Under the pieces are notes generated by a model, which did no database searches, was not told the DNA's origin, and saw nothing but the letters and a program-made list of their open reading frames with translations. Of a DNA stretch of 64,000 nucleotides, positions 1 through 8,732 are shown piece after piece. A program made the position numbers and the translations under genes. The stretch covers positions 682,001-746,000 of the forward strand of contig NZ_LT984803.1 in the NCBI RefSeq assembly GCF_900250115.1. The letters run 5' to 3'. Numbering within the stretch: the first letter of the stretch is position 1; the number at the start of each line of letters is the position of its first letter. This stretch comes from Cupriavidus taiwanensis (GTDB lineage Bacteria; Pseudomonadota; Gammaproteobacteria; Burkholderiales; Burkholderiaceae).

Positions 1-574
1 TGCGGAACTCCGGGCCGATCGGCGCCTTCATTTCCTGCCCGACCATGCTGAGCGCGCCGCTGAACGAGTGGCCAGCGCGCAGGGCGCGGCTGATCATGTC
101 GACCGCATCGGGCAGCTGGGCCTCGAGCTGCTTGAGCCGCTTGGCGCGCAGGCGCAGCACGTGCAGCACCGGCAGCATGGCGGCCAGCACCGCACCCAGC
201 ATCACCAGTGAAGCCGGCACCGGCAACAGCGGAATCAGTGCGACCGCACACAGCACCACCATCGCGCAGTACCCCAGAAGCTGTGCCACCGACCACGTGC
301 TGCCGGACTGCTCGAGCCAGCGATCGAGCGCGCCGATGCGCGGCACCCGCATCAGCCACTGCTGCATGCGCGGCGAGTCCGCCAGCAGGCGCTTCTTCAG
401 GATCGACAGCTGCTCGGCGCCGACGTGTCCGCCGGCCGACAGCGCCCGCAGCCGCGCTTCGATACGCTTGGCCGCGGGTCCGTGGGCATTGTTCCACCAC
501 AGGTAGATGCCCTCGACGCAGAGCACCACGGCGACGAACAGCAGGATGCCGAAGGCGTAGAAGATCGTACTCAT
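1..574 (-). CDS. tadB: TadB-like Flp pilus inner-membrane platform protein (3' end outside the window)
   Basis: About 191 residues are visible and the C-terminus lies beyond position 1. The protein starts MSTIFYAFGILLF, a membrane segment, and has a second hydrophobic stretch at about residues 95-125. The visible end, with QLPDAVDMISRALRAGHS, is the opening of a type II secretion F domain. TadB and TadC form the inner-membrane platform on which the TadA ATPase acts during Flp pilus assembly. A clear Shine-Dalgarno (GGGGGAGC) precedes the ATG at 574. The gene follows tadA by 45 bases on the same strand, and TadC is expected next, outside the window. The family call is firm. TadB rather than TadC rests on position after tadA and the N-terminal membrane segments. 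Confidence 0.85.
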   Translation of the reverse strand, partial: MSTIFYAFGILLFVAVVLCVEGIYLWWNNAHGPAAKRIEARLRALSAGGHVGAEQLSILKKRLLADSPRMQQWLMRVPRIGALDRWLEQSGSTWSVAQLLGYCAMVVLCAVALIPLLPVPASLVMLGAVLAAMLPVLHVLRLRAKRLKQLEAQLPDAVDMISRALRAGHSFSGALSMVGQEMKAPIGPEFR

Positions 575-619
575 GTGCAGCTCCCCCGGATGGATCGTAT
601 TGGTATGTGCCCTGGCTGG

Positions 620-1990
620 TCAGACTTCGTAGCGCTTGGCGGGGTCGTAGGTATCGTCAGGCAGTCCCACGCCGAATACGCGCAGCCGCTCGGCAAACTT
701 GGGATAGACCCCGGTGGCGCGGAAGTTGCCGCGCACGGCGCCGTCCTTGTCCACCCCGGTGCGCTGGAACGTGAAGATCTCCTGCATGTTGATGATGTCG
801 CCCTCCATGCCGGTGATCTCCTGGATGCTGATGATCTTGCGGCGGCCATCGTTCATGCGCGCGGCCTGCACGATCACCGTGATGGCCGAGGCGATCTGCT
901 GCCGCATGGCCTTGGCCGGCATGGTCAGGCCCGCCATGCTGACCATGTTTTCCAGCCGCGTCAGCGCATCGCGCGGGGTGTTGGCGTGGATGGTGGTGAG
1001 CGAGCCTTCATGGCCGGTGTTCATCGCATTGAGCATGTCGAGCGCCTCGCCGCCGCGTACTTCGCCCAGGATGATGCGGTCCGGGCGCATGCGCAGCGCG
1101 TTGCGCACCAGGGCGCGCTGCGTGATCTCGCCCTTGCCTTCGATATTGGGCGGGCGCGTTTCCAGCCGCAGCACGTGAGGCTGGCGCAGCTGCAGTTCCG
1201 CGGCATCCTCGATCGTAACCACGCGCTCGTCTTCGGGAATAAAGCCCGACAGGATGTTCAGCAGCGTGGTCTTGCCGCTGCCGGTGCCGCCCGACACCAG
1301 CACGTTGACCTTCGCCTGCGACAGCGCCTGCAGCAGTTGCGCCATCGGCGGCGTCAGGCTGCGCAGGTTGACCAGGTCGGCTACTTGCAGCGGATTCACG
1401 GCAAAGCGGCGGATCGACAGCAGCGGTCCGTCGATGGCCGAGGGCGGAATGATGGCGTTGACGCGCGAGCCGTCCGGCAGGCGCGCGTCGACCATCGGGC
1501 TGGTTTCGTCGATGCGGCGCCCGACGCGCGACACGATCTTCTCGATCACCTTCATCAGATGCGCGTCGTCGTAGAACACGACGTCGGTCAGTTCCAGCTT
1601 GCCGCGCCGTTCGACATAGGTCTGGCGCGCGGTGTTGACCAGGATGTCTGACACCGTCGGGTCTTTCAGCAGCGGCTCGAGCGGGCCGAAGCCGAACATC
1701 TCGTCGTAGATCTCGACGGTCAGCTGGCGGCGCTCGTTGTCGTTGAGCAGCACCTTCTGCTCGTCGACGATCAGGTTGACCAGCGCGGTGATCTCCTGGC
1801 GCACTTGCTCCTGCGGGTACCGTGCCAGTCGCTCCAGCTCGACGCGGTCGAGCACGGTCTCGTGCACGTCGCGCTTGAGCTGGTGGTAGCCGCCCGATAC
1901 GGAGGCGGCCGAGGTCGCAAACTGGATCGCGGCGTGGCCGTTGGCAGTGAAGGCGGGCCCGGCATTGGCCAGTTGTTCTCGGATCGACAT
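620..1990 (-). CDS. tadA: TadA/CpaF secretion ATPase of the Tad pilus
   Basis: A 456-residue hexameric ATPase of the VirB11/PulE superfamily that powers Flp pilus polymerisation at the cytoplasmic face. Visible motifs are the Walker A box GGTGSGKT at about residues 234-241, the Asp-box-like segment [12 protein letters not shown] near 258, the Walker B region [12 protein letters not shown] near 305, and the His box [13 protein letters not shown] near 325. Length and motif order match CpaF. The ATG at 1990 has a good Shine-Dalgarno (GAGGAG). It sits between tadZ (upstream, 58-base gap) and tadB (downstream). All catalytic elements look intact. Confidence 0.95.
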   Translation of the reverse strand: MSIREQLANAGPAFTANGHAAIQFATSAASVSGGYHQLKRDVHETVLDRVELERLARYPQEQVRQEITALVNLIVDEQKVLLNDNERRQLTVEIYDEMFGFGPLEPLLKDPTVSDILVNTARQTYVERRGKLELTDVVFYDDAHLMKVIEKIVSRVGRRIDETSPMVDARLPDGSRVNAIIPPSAIDGPLLSIRRFAVNPLQVADLVNLRSLTPPMAQLLQALSQAKVNVLVSGGTGSGKTTLLNILSGFIPEDERVVTIEDAAELQLRQPHVLRLETRPPNIEGKGEITQRALVRNALRMRPDRIILGEVRGGEALDMLNAMNTGHEGSLTTIHANTPRDALTRLENMVSMAGLTMPAKAMRQQIASAITVIVQAARMNDGRRKIISIQEITGMEGDIINMQEIFTFQRTGVDKDGAVRGNFRATGVYPKFAERLRVFGVGLPDDTYDPAKRYEV

Positions 1991-2048
1991 GATGGACTCC
2001 TCGTTGGCGCTGCGGTTGACCGTGGCCGGTCGGCTGCAATCGGTGAAA

Positions 2049-3242
2049 TCAGGTGCTCTTGGCGCGCAGCATCAGGCGGCGCAGCGGCGATGCGGATTCG
2101 GTGCGGCTGCGCCGCTCGGCCTCGGCCGGCGTGCACAGCTGCGTGGCCATGGCCTGCAGCGCGCGCGTCATGGCGCTGCGCCGGCTCAGCTTGGCCACCG
2201 GCTCGCCGTGGCTGATGGCCTCGTCCACCGCGGCCGGGTCGTCGGGCAGCGTGAAGGCGGCCTTCACGCCGAAGATCTCTTCCATGGTGGCGCGCGGCAT
2301 CTCGTGCTTGCGGCCGGTGCGGTTGAGCACCAGGCGGACCTTGTCGGCGGGATAGCGCAGGGCGCTCAGGATATCGAGCAGCTTGCGGCCCGGACGGCCG
2401 AAGGCAATGGCCGGCTCGGCAACCACGCAGATGCGCTCGCTGTGGTCGAGCACGCTGATCGACAGCGGGTCGATGCTCTGGCCCAGGTCAAAGATCACGA
2501 AGTCGTAGGCCGGCTGCACCACCGAGAGGATCCACTCGAGCTTGTCCTTCTGGATCTGGCTGGCCTTGACCGGGTCGGACGCGCCCGCCAGCATGTCGAA
2601 GCCGTTGTCGACATGCACCAGGCAGGCCTCCAGGAAGGCGCTGTCCATGCGGTCGATCTGGCTGCAGATATCCGGCAGGGTCGACGGCGGGATCTTGTCG
2701 CTGACGATATAGGTCAGGTCGCCGAAATGCCGGTTCAGGTCGACCACCAGCACGCGCTTGCCCAGATGCCGCGCCAGTGCGTCGCCCAGGTTGGCCGCGA
2801 TGAAGCTGGTGCCGGCACCGCCCTTGCAGGAAATCACGGAAATGACCTGCCCGTTGTCCTGCGCGCGCGGCACATGGGTGGCTTCCACGCGCTTGAGGGC
2901 CTCGGACAGCTGGACCTTGTCAACCGGCCACGGCAGTACGTCGCGGATGCCGGCGCGCATCGCCCTGATCAGCACGTCCGGGCTTGGCGCCGGCGTCACC
3001 AGGATACATGGCAGTTCGGGATGCTGCTGGCGCAGCATCTCGATCGACTGCATCTGCTGGGGGCTGATGGCGGGCAACTCCAGGACAAGCAGATCCGCCA
3101 TGCGCAGGCGACTGGCATGCAGAGGGAAACGACCAAGGCCCTCCTGCAGCGTCATGGCCTGGAAGTTGCCCACCGCGGCGCTGATCCGGTGGATCTCGGC
3201 GAGCCGGTCGGCGTCTTCGGAAACGATCAGAATTCTGAGCAT
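2049..3242 (-). CDS. tadZ: TadZ/CpaE-type pilus localisation ATPase
   Basis: 397 residues starting [14 protein letters not shown]. Residues 1-120 form a receiver-like domain in which the usual phospho-acceptor Asp appears to be Glu55 (LLVLELP), so it is probably a pseudo-receiver. A MinD/ParA-type domain follows with the deviant P-loop CKGGAGTS at 139-146, where the canonical KGGVGKT/S is altered. TadZ proteins recruit the Tad machine to its place in the cell and often have degenerate P-loops. The start at 3242 was chosen for its Shine-Dalgarno (CAGGAG); an in-frame ATG at 3260 (MSQEHTM) would add six residues. It lies between the TadE-like genes and tadA. Confidence 0.9.
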   Translation of the reverse strand: MLRILIVSEDADRLAEIHRISAAVGNFQAMTLQEGLGRFPLHASRLRMADLLVLELPAISPQQMQSIEMLRQQHPELPCILVTPAPSPDVLIRAMRAGIRDVLPWPVDKVQLSEALKRVEATHVPRAQDNGQVISVISCKGGAGTSFIAANLGDALARHLGKRVLVVDLNRHFGDLTYIVSDKIPPSTLPDICSQIDRMDSAFLEACLVHVDNGFDMLAGASDPVKASQIQKDKLEWILSVVQPAYDFVIFDLGQSIDPLSISVLDHSERICVVAEPAIAFGRPGRKLLDILSALRYPADKVRLVLNRTGRKHEMPRATMEEIFGVKAAFTLPDDPAAVDEAISHGEPVAKLSRRSAMTRALQAMATQLCTPAEAERRSRTESASPLRRLMLRAKST

Positions 3243-3265
3243 GGTGTGCTCCTGGCTCATACGCG

Positions 3266-3724
3266 CTAGTTGCAGATCTTGCCGCCGGTGGAGGAGTCGA
3301 GGCTCTCCCGCGGCAACGTGGTCGTGAACGGGGGTAGCGACACCGTGATCGGCACCACCGGAATAAAGGTCTTGACCGTGATGTCGGCCACGCTGACGGT
3401 GACAGAGCGGCAGGAACTGCGCGCCGAGTCGTCGTCGGCGTCGCAACCACTGGGCTCGAATGCGACCTGGATATTGCTGGCCTTCAGCAGGGGCATGAGA
3501 CTGGTCATCCGGTCCTTGATGGCGGTGTCGGTGACGTCGCACACTACCGCGATGCGGGCACCCAGCCGGGTCGCTTCGCCGGCGGTGTTCCAGTAGAACA
3601 GCACGCGCGAAAGCTCGGCAATGCCGATCAGCAGCATGAACAAGATGCTGGCGACCAGGGCGAACTCGATGGCGGCTGCGCCGGTCTGGCGCGAACGCAG
3701 GCGCGGAGCGCGGATCGGGGTCAT
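3266..3724 (-). CDS. TadE-like minor pseudopilin (second copy)
   Basis: 152 residues. After a short basic leader the sequence RQTGAAAIEFALVASILFML has the TadE hallmark: a Gly, then a hydrophobic stretch with Glu near position +5, which is a prepilin-peptidase site of the pseudopilin type. The remainder is a periplasmic domain with several cysteines (VVCDVT, SGCDADD, SSCRSV and the C-terminal ICN). TadE and TadF are pseudopilins needed for Flp pilus biogenesis. The ATG overlaps the stop of the upstream TadE-like gene (ATGA), so translation is probably coupled. Whether it is the functional TadE or TadF cannot be told from the sequence. Confidence 0.85.
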   Translation of the reverse strand: MTPIRAPRLRSRQTGAAAIEFALVASILFMLLIGIAELSRVLFYWNTAGEATRLGARIAVVCDVTDTAIKDRMTSLMPLLKASNIQVAFEPSGCDADDDSARSSCRSVTVSVADITVKTFIPVVPITVSLPPFTTTLPRESLDSSTGGKICN

Positions 3725-4230
3725 AGCACCTGCCTCATTATCGTTGTGATGTCTGAGAACGCCAGGGCCCCCACGTTGAGGTAGGTCTGCATGGGCGAGT
3801 AGGTAAAGCCCGCGATCTTCACTGCCACCAGGTTGATGGTTCCCGCCGGCGTGCCGGAACTGCCGCCGCCTTCGTAAATGGCAACGTTGGCAAACTGCTT
3901 GCCGGCGCAGCCGCTCGAGTCGACCCGATCGCACACCACCACCATCGACGTGCTGAGGCCGTTCACCAGCGCCGTGCCGCCGCAGGTGGTCTTGCCATAG
4001 ACGGCGATGCACTTGGCCTGGGCCACCGGGTAGTTCGGTTCGCTCGGCGCGTACTGCGACAGGAAGCGCGCCGCGTCGCGCGTGGCCTTGGTCAGGGCGT
4101 TGTACTGGTAGATGGCGCGCCCGAATTCCGCCACGCCGGTCACCAGCATCAGCAAGGGCACCAGGACCAGCGCGAACTCCACGGCGACCGCGCCGCGGCG
4201 GCTGCGCCTGCGTTGCCAGCATCGCTTCAT
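3721..4230 (-). CDS. TadE-like minor pseudopilin (first copy)
   Basis: 169 residues starting MKRCWQRRRSRRGAVAVEF. The basic leader, the Gly-Ala junction and the following VEFALVLVPLLMLVTG segment form a pseudopilin cleavage site and anchor of the TadE type. The rest is a small extracytoplasmic domain with cysteines at AKCIAVYGKTTC, VVCDR and SGCAG. It should be processed by the prepilin peptidase encoded at 10221-10805. The Shine-Dalgarno is GGAGC. Its stop overlaps the ATG of the next TadE-like gene by the ATGA arrangement. The TadE family call is firm; the specific paralogue name is not. Confidence 0.85.
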   Translation of the reverse strand: MKRCWQRRRSRRGAVAVEFALVLVPLLMLVTGVAEFGRAIYQYNALTKATRDAARFLSQYAPSEPNYPVAQAKCIAVYGKTTCGGTALVNGLSTSMVVVCDRVDSSGCAGKQFANVAIYEGGGSSGTPAGTINLVAVKIAGFTYSPMQTYLNVGALAFSDITTIMRQVL

Positions 4231-4239
4231 GATCGGCTC

Positions 4240-5496
4240 CTATTGCACCAGCACTGGCACGCGCGGGCCATTGCCCGTGCTCGATCCGGGCACGCCCTGG
4301 GTCGCGCACGGGCTGGTGGGGTCCTTCGAACTGCCAAGGTACTCGATGTAGGTCACGTCTTTTACGCTGGGATCCTGCATCGGTTGCACCATCAGCATGC
4401 AGGCCCAGGACTCCACCGTGGCTTGCTTGGTCGAGGCAAGGTCATTGCAGTTCACCACGGGTACCTGTACCAGCCTGCGGTCGGCGCCAGCCTGATGGAC
4501 CGCCTTGGTGGAAGCCGTGCCATGAGTCGACAGTCCGCTGTTCGCGTCGGTCTGGTACGGCTCGTTGGTACCGCGCTTCTGGATAAAGTCGGAGTAGGCG
4601 TTGCCACCGTTCGGCGAATTCCACGTTGTCACGCTGTAGGAATAGCCTGTGAAGTCCGGTGTGCCGTGCTCGGGTCCCTTGTAGGAGCCGGTATAGATCC
4701 CGAAGCGGGTGTTCCACGCGGGTATCAGCGACGAGATGCTGCCTGGCTGCCCCACCTTGGAGCCCACTACCGACAGGTCGCACTGCCCAGAGCCGGCCAG
4801 CAAGTCCGCCAGCTCGGAAGCGCCGCCTCCGGGGGGCGTCAGGTCGGCCCAGCCAAAGCTGCCAGGACCGTAGGGGTCCTTTTCGTCCTTGGACTTGATC
4901 CAGTCGCCGCGGTTGTAGGCGGTCCTGACCGGATTCGCGGTTTGCGGCGTGCAGATGTAGACCGGGATGGCGCACGCCGTTTGAGCACTGGTGGTGGTGG
5001 CGACCGCCATGGCATTCACGGTGCTGGGCTGGATATTGATCCCTGGCAGCGTGTTGAGGATCTGGATGAACCAGTGGGCGATCCCCGTGCGCTCGGCCGT
5101 GCATTTGACGTATTTGATCTTGTCGAGCGAGTAGGGGACCTTATCCTTGGTATAGAAAGTGTTGTCGGGAGTATCGCTGTACGAGACGTTGAGGTTCTCG
5201 AACATTTCCACCGCCTTGCCTTGGAACAGGGCGGCGTTGCTGGTGCCCGTGGTCAGGCCGGCGGCTTCGGACACGAGCAGGGGAGTGGCTCCCGTTACAT
5301 CGCGCGCGGCCGCCAGTGCGCAGGCATCGACGCTATTCTGCAGTTCGCTCTTGGTTACATAGAGCTTGCCCAGGTCGAGTGCCAGCCCGACAAAGCCGAT
5401 CAGCACGGCCAACGACAGCCCGACGATGATCGCCACTGCGCCGCGCTGGCGCCGGCGCCGCGTTAGCGTGGTCCGTGCGAAGCCCGATGTAGACAT
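4240..5496 (-). CDS. tadG: TadG-like Flp pilus protein
   Basis: 418 residues. The basic N-terminus, then GAVAIIVGLSLAVLIGFVGL, is the TadG/TadE-type anchor, followed by LALDLGKLYVTKSELQNSVD, the usual opening of the TadG_N domain. The long remainder is extracytoplasmic, and no clear von Willebrand MIDAS motif was found. TadG is needed for pilus biogenesis in Tad systems. The ATG at 5496 has a strong Shine-Dalgarno (GGAGG); an upstream in-frame start at 5556 lacks this support. It is immediately followed by the TadE-like gene (10-base gap). Confidence 0.85.
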   Translation of the reverse strand: MSTSGFARTTLTRRRRQRGAVAIIVGLSLAVLIGFVGLALDLGKLYVTKSELQNSVDACALAAARDVTGATPLLVSEAAGLTTGTSNAALFQGKAVEMFENLNVSYSDTPDNTFYTKDKVPYSLDKIKYVKCTAERTGIAHWFIQILNTLPGINIQPSTVNAMAVATTTSAQTACAIPVYICTPQTANPVRTAYNRGDWIKSKDEKDPYGPGSFGWADLTPPGGGASELADLLAGSGQCDLSVVGSKVGQPGSISSLIPAWNTRFGIYTGSYKGPEHGTPDFTGYSYSVTTWNSPNGGNAYSDFIQKRGTNEPYQTDANSGLSTHGTASTKAVHQAGADRRLVQVPVVNCNDLASTKQATVESWACMLMVQPMQDPSVKDVTYIEYLGSSKDPTSPCATQGVPGSSTGNGPRVPVLVQ

Positions 5497-5518
5497 GATA
5501 GCCTCCGCGTTTCCGGGG

Positions 5519-5857
5519 TCAGCGGCTGTCGCCGCCTCCCATGCCGATGCCACCATAGCCGCCGGCGCCGAAGTCGATGGTCATGGATGGCGAGCCGCCT
5601 TGCTGGCCCTTCGCCAGCGAGCGGTCGAAGTTCTTCATCGCCGCCACGGCGGTCTTGCCGTCGGTGCCGGTGACGGTCGGCAGTCCGGCCGGCGCGTCGG
5701 GGTTGATGATCTGCATCTGCGTGACGGTTGCCAGCGCCACGCCGCGCTGGCCGTCCCACACCGGCGTCGAGGTCATGCAGCCCGACAGGCCGAGGCAGGC
5801 CAGGCCACCGAGCACCACCACGGTGGCGCCGCGCGAAAGCTTGAAGGTCTTGTTCAT
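5519..5857 (-). CDS. Small Tad-locus lipoprotein
   Basis: 112 residues starting MNKTFKLSRGATVVVLGGLA. A signal peptide ends in the lipobox LSGC (Cys at residue 27), so it should be a lipid-anchored periplasmic or outer-membrane protein. The centre is short and polar and the C-terminus is very Gly-rich (GAGGYGGIGMGGG). Its place directly after the secretin gene is where Tad loci usually encode RcpB or CpaD, the partner that helps the secretin channel form or gate. No similarity to those is obvious by eye, so a pilotin-like role is an inference from position. The Shine-Dalgarno is GGAGA. Confidence 0.8.
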   Translation of the reverse strand: MNKTFKLSRGATVVVLGGLACLGLSGCMTSTPVWDGQRGVALATVTQMQIINPDAPAGLPTVTGTDGKTAVAAMKNFDRSLAKGQQGGSPSMTIDFGAGGYGGIGMGGGDSR

Positions 5858-5889
5858 GGTCGTTCTCCGGTTGTGCGGTTGGCGGCGGG

Positions 5890-7782
5890 TCAGTTGCCGC
5901 CCGCTGCGGTGCGGCCGGTGGTGGCCGCCGCCGCGGCCCTGGCTTGCGCCAGCCGGGCGGCGGTCGCCTCGATGCGGGCGATGCGCGCGGCGTTGTCTTC
6001 GGCGGGTGCCGGTGCCACCGCGCTGCTGCGCGCGGGAGTCGCGGGCACGGGCACGGGCACGGACGGTCGCGGGCCTGCTGCAGCCACGGCCGGCGGTGCG
6101 GCCGGCGCCGGTTCGTCCAGCGGCCTGCCGGTCGGCACGGCCGAAACCGAGGTGGCAGGGGCGCCTTCGCCGCGCGGTGCCGCGGGCGGTGCGGCGGGCA
6201 CCGCGGCCGGTGCAGCGGGTTGCGACGGCGCCGGGGCCGGCTGCGTCGGACGCTTGCCGTCGCCTTCCATATTGCCCATGAAGTACAGCGACAGCGGGTT
6301 GGGCGTGGAGAAGCTGTCGGTCGGCAGCGGATAGTTATTGGTCTGCATCGGCTTGACCAGGCGCGGCGTGATGATGAACACCAGCTCGGACAGGTCCTGC
6401 TGGTACTGCGTGCTGCGGAACAGCGTGCCCAGCACCGGCACTTCGCCGGCGCCCGGCAGCGCCTTGAGCGAGCCGCGCGCGCTGTCGGTCAGCAGGCCGC
6501 CGATGGCGAAGCTCTCGCCGTCGCGCATCTGCACGGTGGTGGAGGCGCGCCGGGTCGTGATCACCGGCAGGATGGTCTGTCCCGCCAGCGTGCCGCCACG
6601 GATGGTGGCGCCGGTCGGCGACAGTTCGGACACCTCCGGTGCCACCTTCAGGTGGATGCGGCCATTGGCCAGTACCGTGGGCGTGAACTTCAGGCCCACG
6701 CCGAACTCTTCTTCCTGCAGCGTGACGGTGCCGGCGCCGTTCAGCACGTTGGCCTGCGCCACCGGGATATAGATCTTGCCGCCCGCGAGGAAGCTGGCTT
6801 CCTGGCCGCTGATGGTGACCAGGTTCGGCTCTGCCAGGATCTTGACCAGGCTGTCGTTCTTCTGCGCGTCGATGGCGAACTCGAACGGCAGGTTGTTGGC
6901 CTTGCTGCCGAAGACCGCCGCCGACGCGCCGGTCAGCAGCGATGTCACCAGGCCGCCGGTCCAGGAGCCGAAGCCGCCCTGCAGGTTCACCGCGGAACCG
7001 AGCTGGTTCAGCAGCGTCTTGGACACCTCGGCCACCTTGACTTCCAGCATGACCTGCTGCGGGGTATCGACCGACAGCATGTTAAGCACGTTGCCTTTCC
7101 GGCTGCCATTGCCATTGCCGTTGCCGTCGCCGCTGTGCGCTGCATTGGCGTACGCCTGGGCAATTTCCATCGCCTGCTGCGCGGCTTGCGCGTTGGTAAC
7201 ACTGCCAGTCAGCACGAGGTTGTCGGCGGCCGTGGTCACGCGGATGCCCGACTCGCCGGGCAGCAGCTGGCCGAGCGAGGTCTGCAGCCCGCCGGCATCG
7301 GCGTTGACCACCACGTTGATGATGCTGCAGCTGCCGCTGCGGCCCTGCACGATCATGTTGGTGGTACCGACCGTGCGGCCCAGCACATAGAGCGTCTGCG
7401 GCGACACCATGGTGGCCTGCACTACGCTCGGGTTCCCCAGGGTACGGTTGCGCACCGGTTCCTGCAACGTGATCAGCTGCGACTTGCCGACTGGCACGAC
7501 CACGCTCGATTCACCGCGGATGGCACCGGTGCAGTTGGGGCCGCGCGCTTCCGCCGCCGTGGCGGCCGGGGCCTGCGCGGCCGGCGCGGCCGCACCGGGC
7601 GTCATGCTGATGGTCATCTGCATCGGGCCCTGTGGCGCCTTGGCCGCTGCCGGTGCGGTGGCCTTGGTCAGGTTGCCTGCCTCGACCGCGGCCTGGGCCG
7701 CGGCAGCCAGTGGCGTGCAGAGGATGGCGGCCAGCACCAGGATGCGGGTACCGCCTGCGGCGTCGGATCGTGTCTGGTTCAT
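5890..7782 (-). CDS. rcpA: RcpA/CpaC outer-membrane secretin of the Tad pilus
   Basis: 630 residues with a signal peptide (ILVLAAILCTPLAAAAQA). An N-terminal pilus-assembly secretin domain with QLITLQEPVRNRTLGNPSVV is followed by BON-like LVLTGSVTNAQAAQQAMEIA and then the secretin core (EVKVAEVSKTLLNQLG, PVITTRRASTTVQMRDGESF, IGGLLTD, LVFIITPRLV). Secretins of this class form the multimeric channel through which the Flp pilus leaves the cell. The last 124 residues or so (from about 507) are an Ala/Pro-rich tail ending in a short Ala/Arg-rich helix, longer than expected for this family. The Shine-Dalgarno is GGGGAG. Confidence 0.93.
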   Translation of the reverse strand: MNQTRSDAAGGTRILVLAAILCTPLAAAAQAAVEAGNLTKATAPAAAKAPQGPMQMTISMTPGAAAPAAQAPAATAAEARGPNCTGAIRGESSVVVPVGKSQLITLQEPVRNRTLGNPSVVQATMVSPQTLYVLGRTVGTTNMIVQGRSGSCSIINVVVNADAGGLQTSLGQLLPGESGIRVTTAADNLVLTGSVTNAQAAQQAMEIAQAYANAAHSGDGNGNGNGSRKGNVLNMLSVDTPQQVMLEVKVAEVSKTLLNQLGSAVNLQGGFGSWTGGLVTSLLTGASAAVFGSKANNLPFEFAIDAQKNDSLVKILAEPNLVTISGQEASFLAGGKIYIPVAQANVLNGAGTVTLQEEEFGVGLKFTPTVLANGRIHLKVAPEVSELSPTGATIRGGTLAGQTILPVITTRRASTTVQMRDGESFAIGGLLTDSARGSLKALPGAGEVPVLGTLFRSTQYQQDLSELVFIITPRLVKPMQTNNYPLPTDSFSTPNPLSLYFMGNMEGDGKRPTQPAPAPSQPAAPAAVPAAPPAAPRGEGAPATSVSAVPTGRPLDEPAPAAPPAVAAAGPRPSVPVPVPATPARSSAVAPAPAEDNAARIARIEATAARLAQARAAAAATTGRTAAGGN

Positions 7783-7847
7783 TTTGAATCTCCCCCCGGA
7801 GAGCTGTGTTGCGGCTCAGAATTCGTTGGATGCGATGGTGCCGGCGC

Positions 7848-8687
7848 TCAGAAGCACTCGACGCCGCCCTGCATGCCTGCCAGCACGCCGATGCAGTTGC
7901 CGCGCGCGGGGGCTGCCGCCACCGTGCGCGTCTTGACCACGGTGCGGGTCTCGGTCTTGGTCACGACCTTGGCCGGCGCCTCCGGTGCCTTGCCCAGCAG
8001 CGTGCCCTTGGTGGCGCCACCGGTATTGATGTCGGCCACGTCCATCTGGTTGCGCAGCACCAGCGAGAGCGTGCCCACGCTGCGTGCCACGTCGAGCTTC
8101 TCGGCCTGGTCGGGCGTGACTTCGAGCGTCACGGCGTTGACCACCTTGGGCTGGGTCTCGTCGCGGCTGACCTGCTGCGCGACCGCCAGCACCAGGATCT
8201 TCTCCAGCACGATCTTCGAGATGCTGCTGTTCTGGCTGGTCTTCGCTTCTTCGTTGGTATTGACGATCACGTCGACGTAGTTGCCCGGTAGCGCGAAGCC
8301 GGCCACGCCGACCACGTCGTTGACGCGGACCGTGATGGCGCGCTTGCCGTCGTTGATCACCGCCGACAGCCCGCCCTTGGTGCCGACCGGCGCCAGCTTG
8401 GCGTCGAGAATTGGCTCGCCGCGCTGCAGGCTGGTGCGGACCACGCGTCCTTCCAGCGCCTTGGCGTCGGTGAATGCGCCCGGCGGCACGCTGCCCGCCG
8501 GCCAGCTGACCAGGCGCAGCTGGCCGCCGTTGAGCGGCTGGCCGAGGTTGAGGTCGTTGGCCGCGACCACCACTTGCTTGACCGAGCCGGACGACTGCTG
8601 GACCAGCCATCGCGATGCCGATACCACTGCCGCCACGCCGGCGACCAGGGCGATCAGCAGCATCAGGATTGCGCGTGTGTTCTTCAT
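7848..8687 (-). CDS. rcpC: RcpC/CpaB Flp pilus assembly protein
   Basis: 279 residues starting MKNTRAILMLLIALVAGVAA, a signal anchor. A SAF-type domain follows (VVAANDLNLGQPLNGGQLRL, EGRVVRTSLQRGEPIL), then the RcpC/CpaB signature (AITVRVNDVVGVAGFALPG, YVDVIVN). RcpC/CpaB proteins are periplasmic partners of the secretin and are needed for normal Flp pilus production. Length and domain order match CpaB. The Shine-Dalgarno is GGGGAG. It lies between the AAA+ ATPase and the secretin, as in other rcpCA pairs. Confidence 0.93.
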   Translation of the reverse strand: MKNTRAILMLLIALVAGVAAVVSASRWLVQQSSGSVKQVVVAANDLNLGQPLNGGQLRLVSWPAGSVPPGAFTDAKALEGRVVRTSLQRGEPILDAKLAPVGTKGGLSAVINDGKRAITVRVNDVVGVAGFALPGNYVDVIVNTNEEAKTSQNSSISKIVLEKILVLAVAQQVSRDETQPKVVNAVTLEVTPDQAEKLDVARSVGTLSLVLRNQMDVADINTGGATKGTLLGKAPEAPAKVVTKTETRTVVKTRTVAAAPARGNCIGVLAGMQGGVECF

Positions 8688-8732
8688 GATGACTCTCCCC
8701 TACAGTTGTTCCGAGTATTTCGGTGGTGCGGT

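Noticed and set aside
425..1651. Plus-strand frame of 408 codons opposite tadA
   Set aside because: Antisense shadow of a strong ATPase gene, without motifs or ribosome site.
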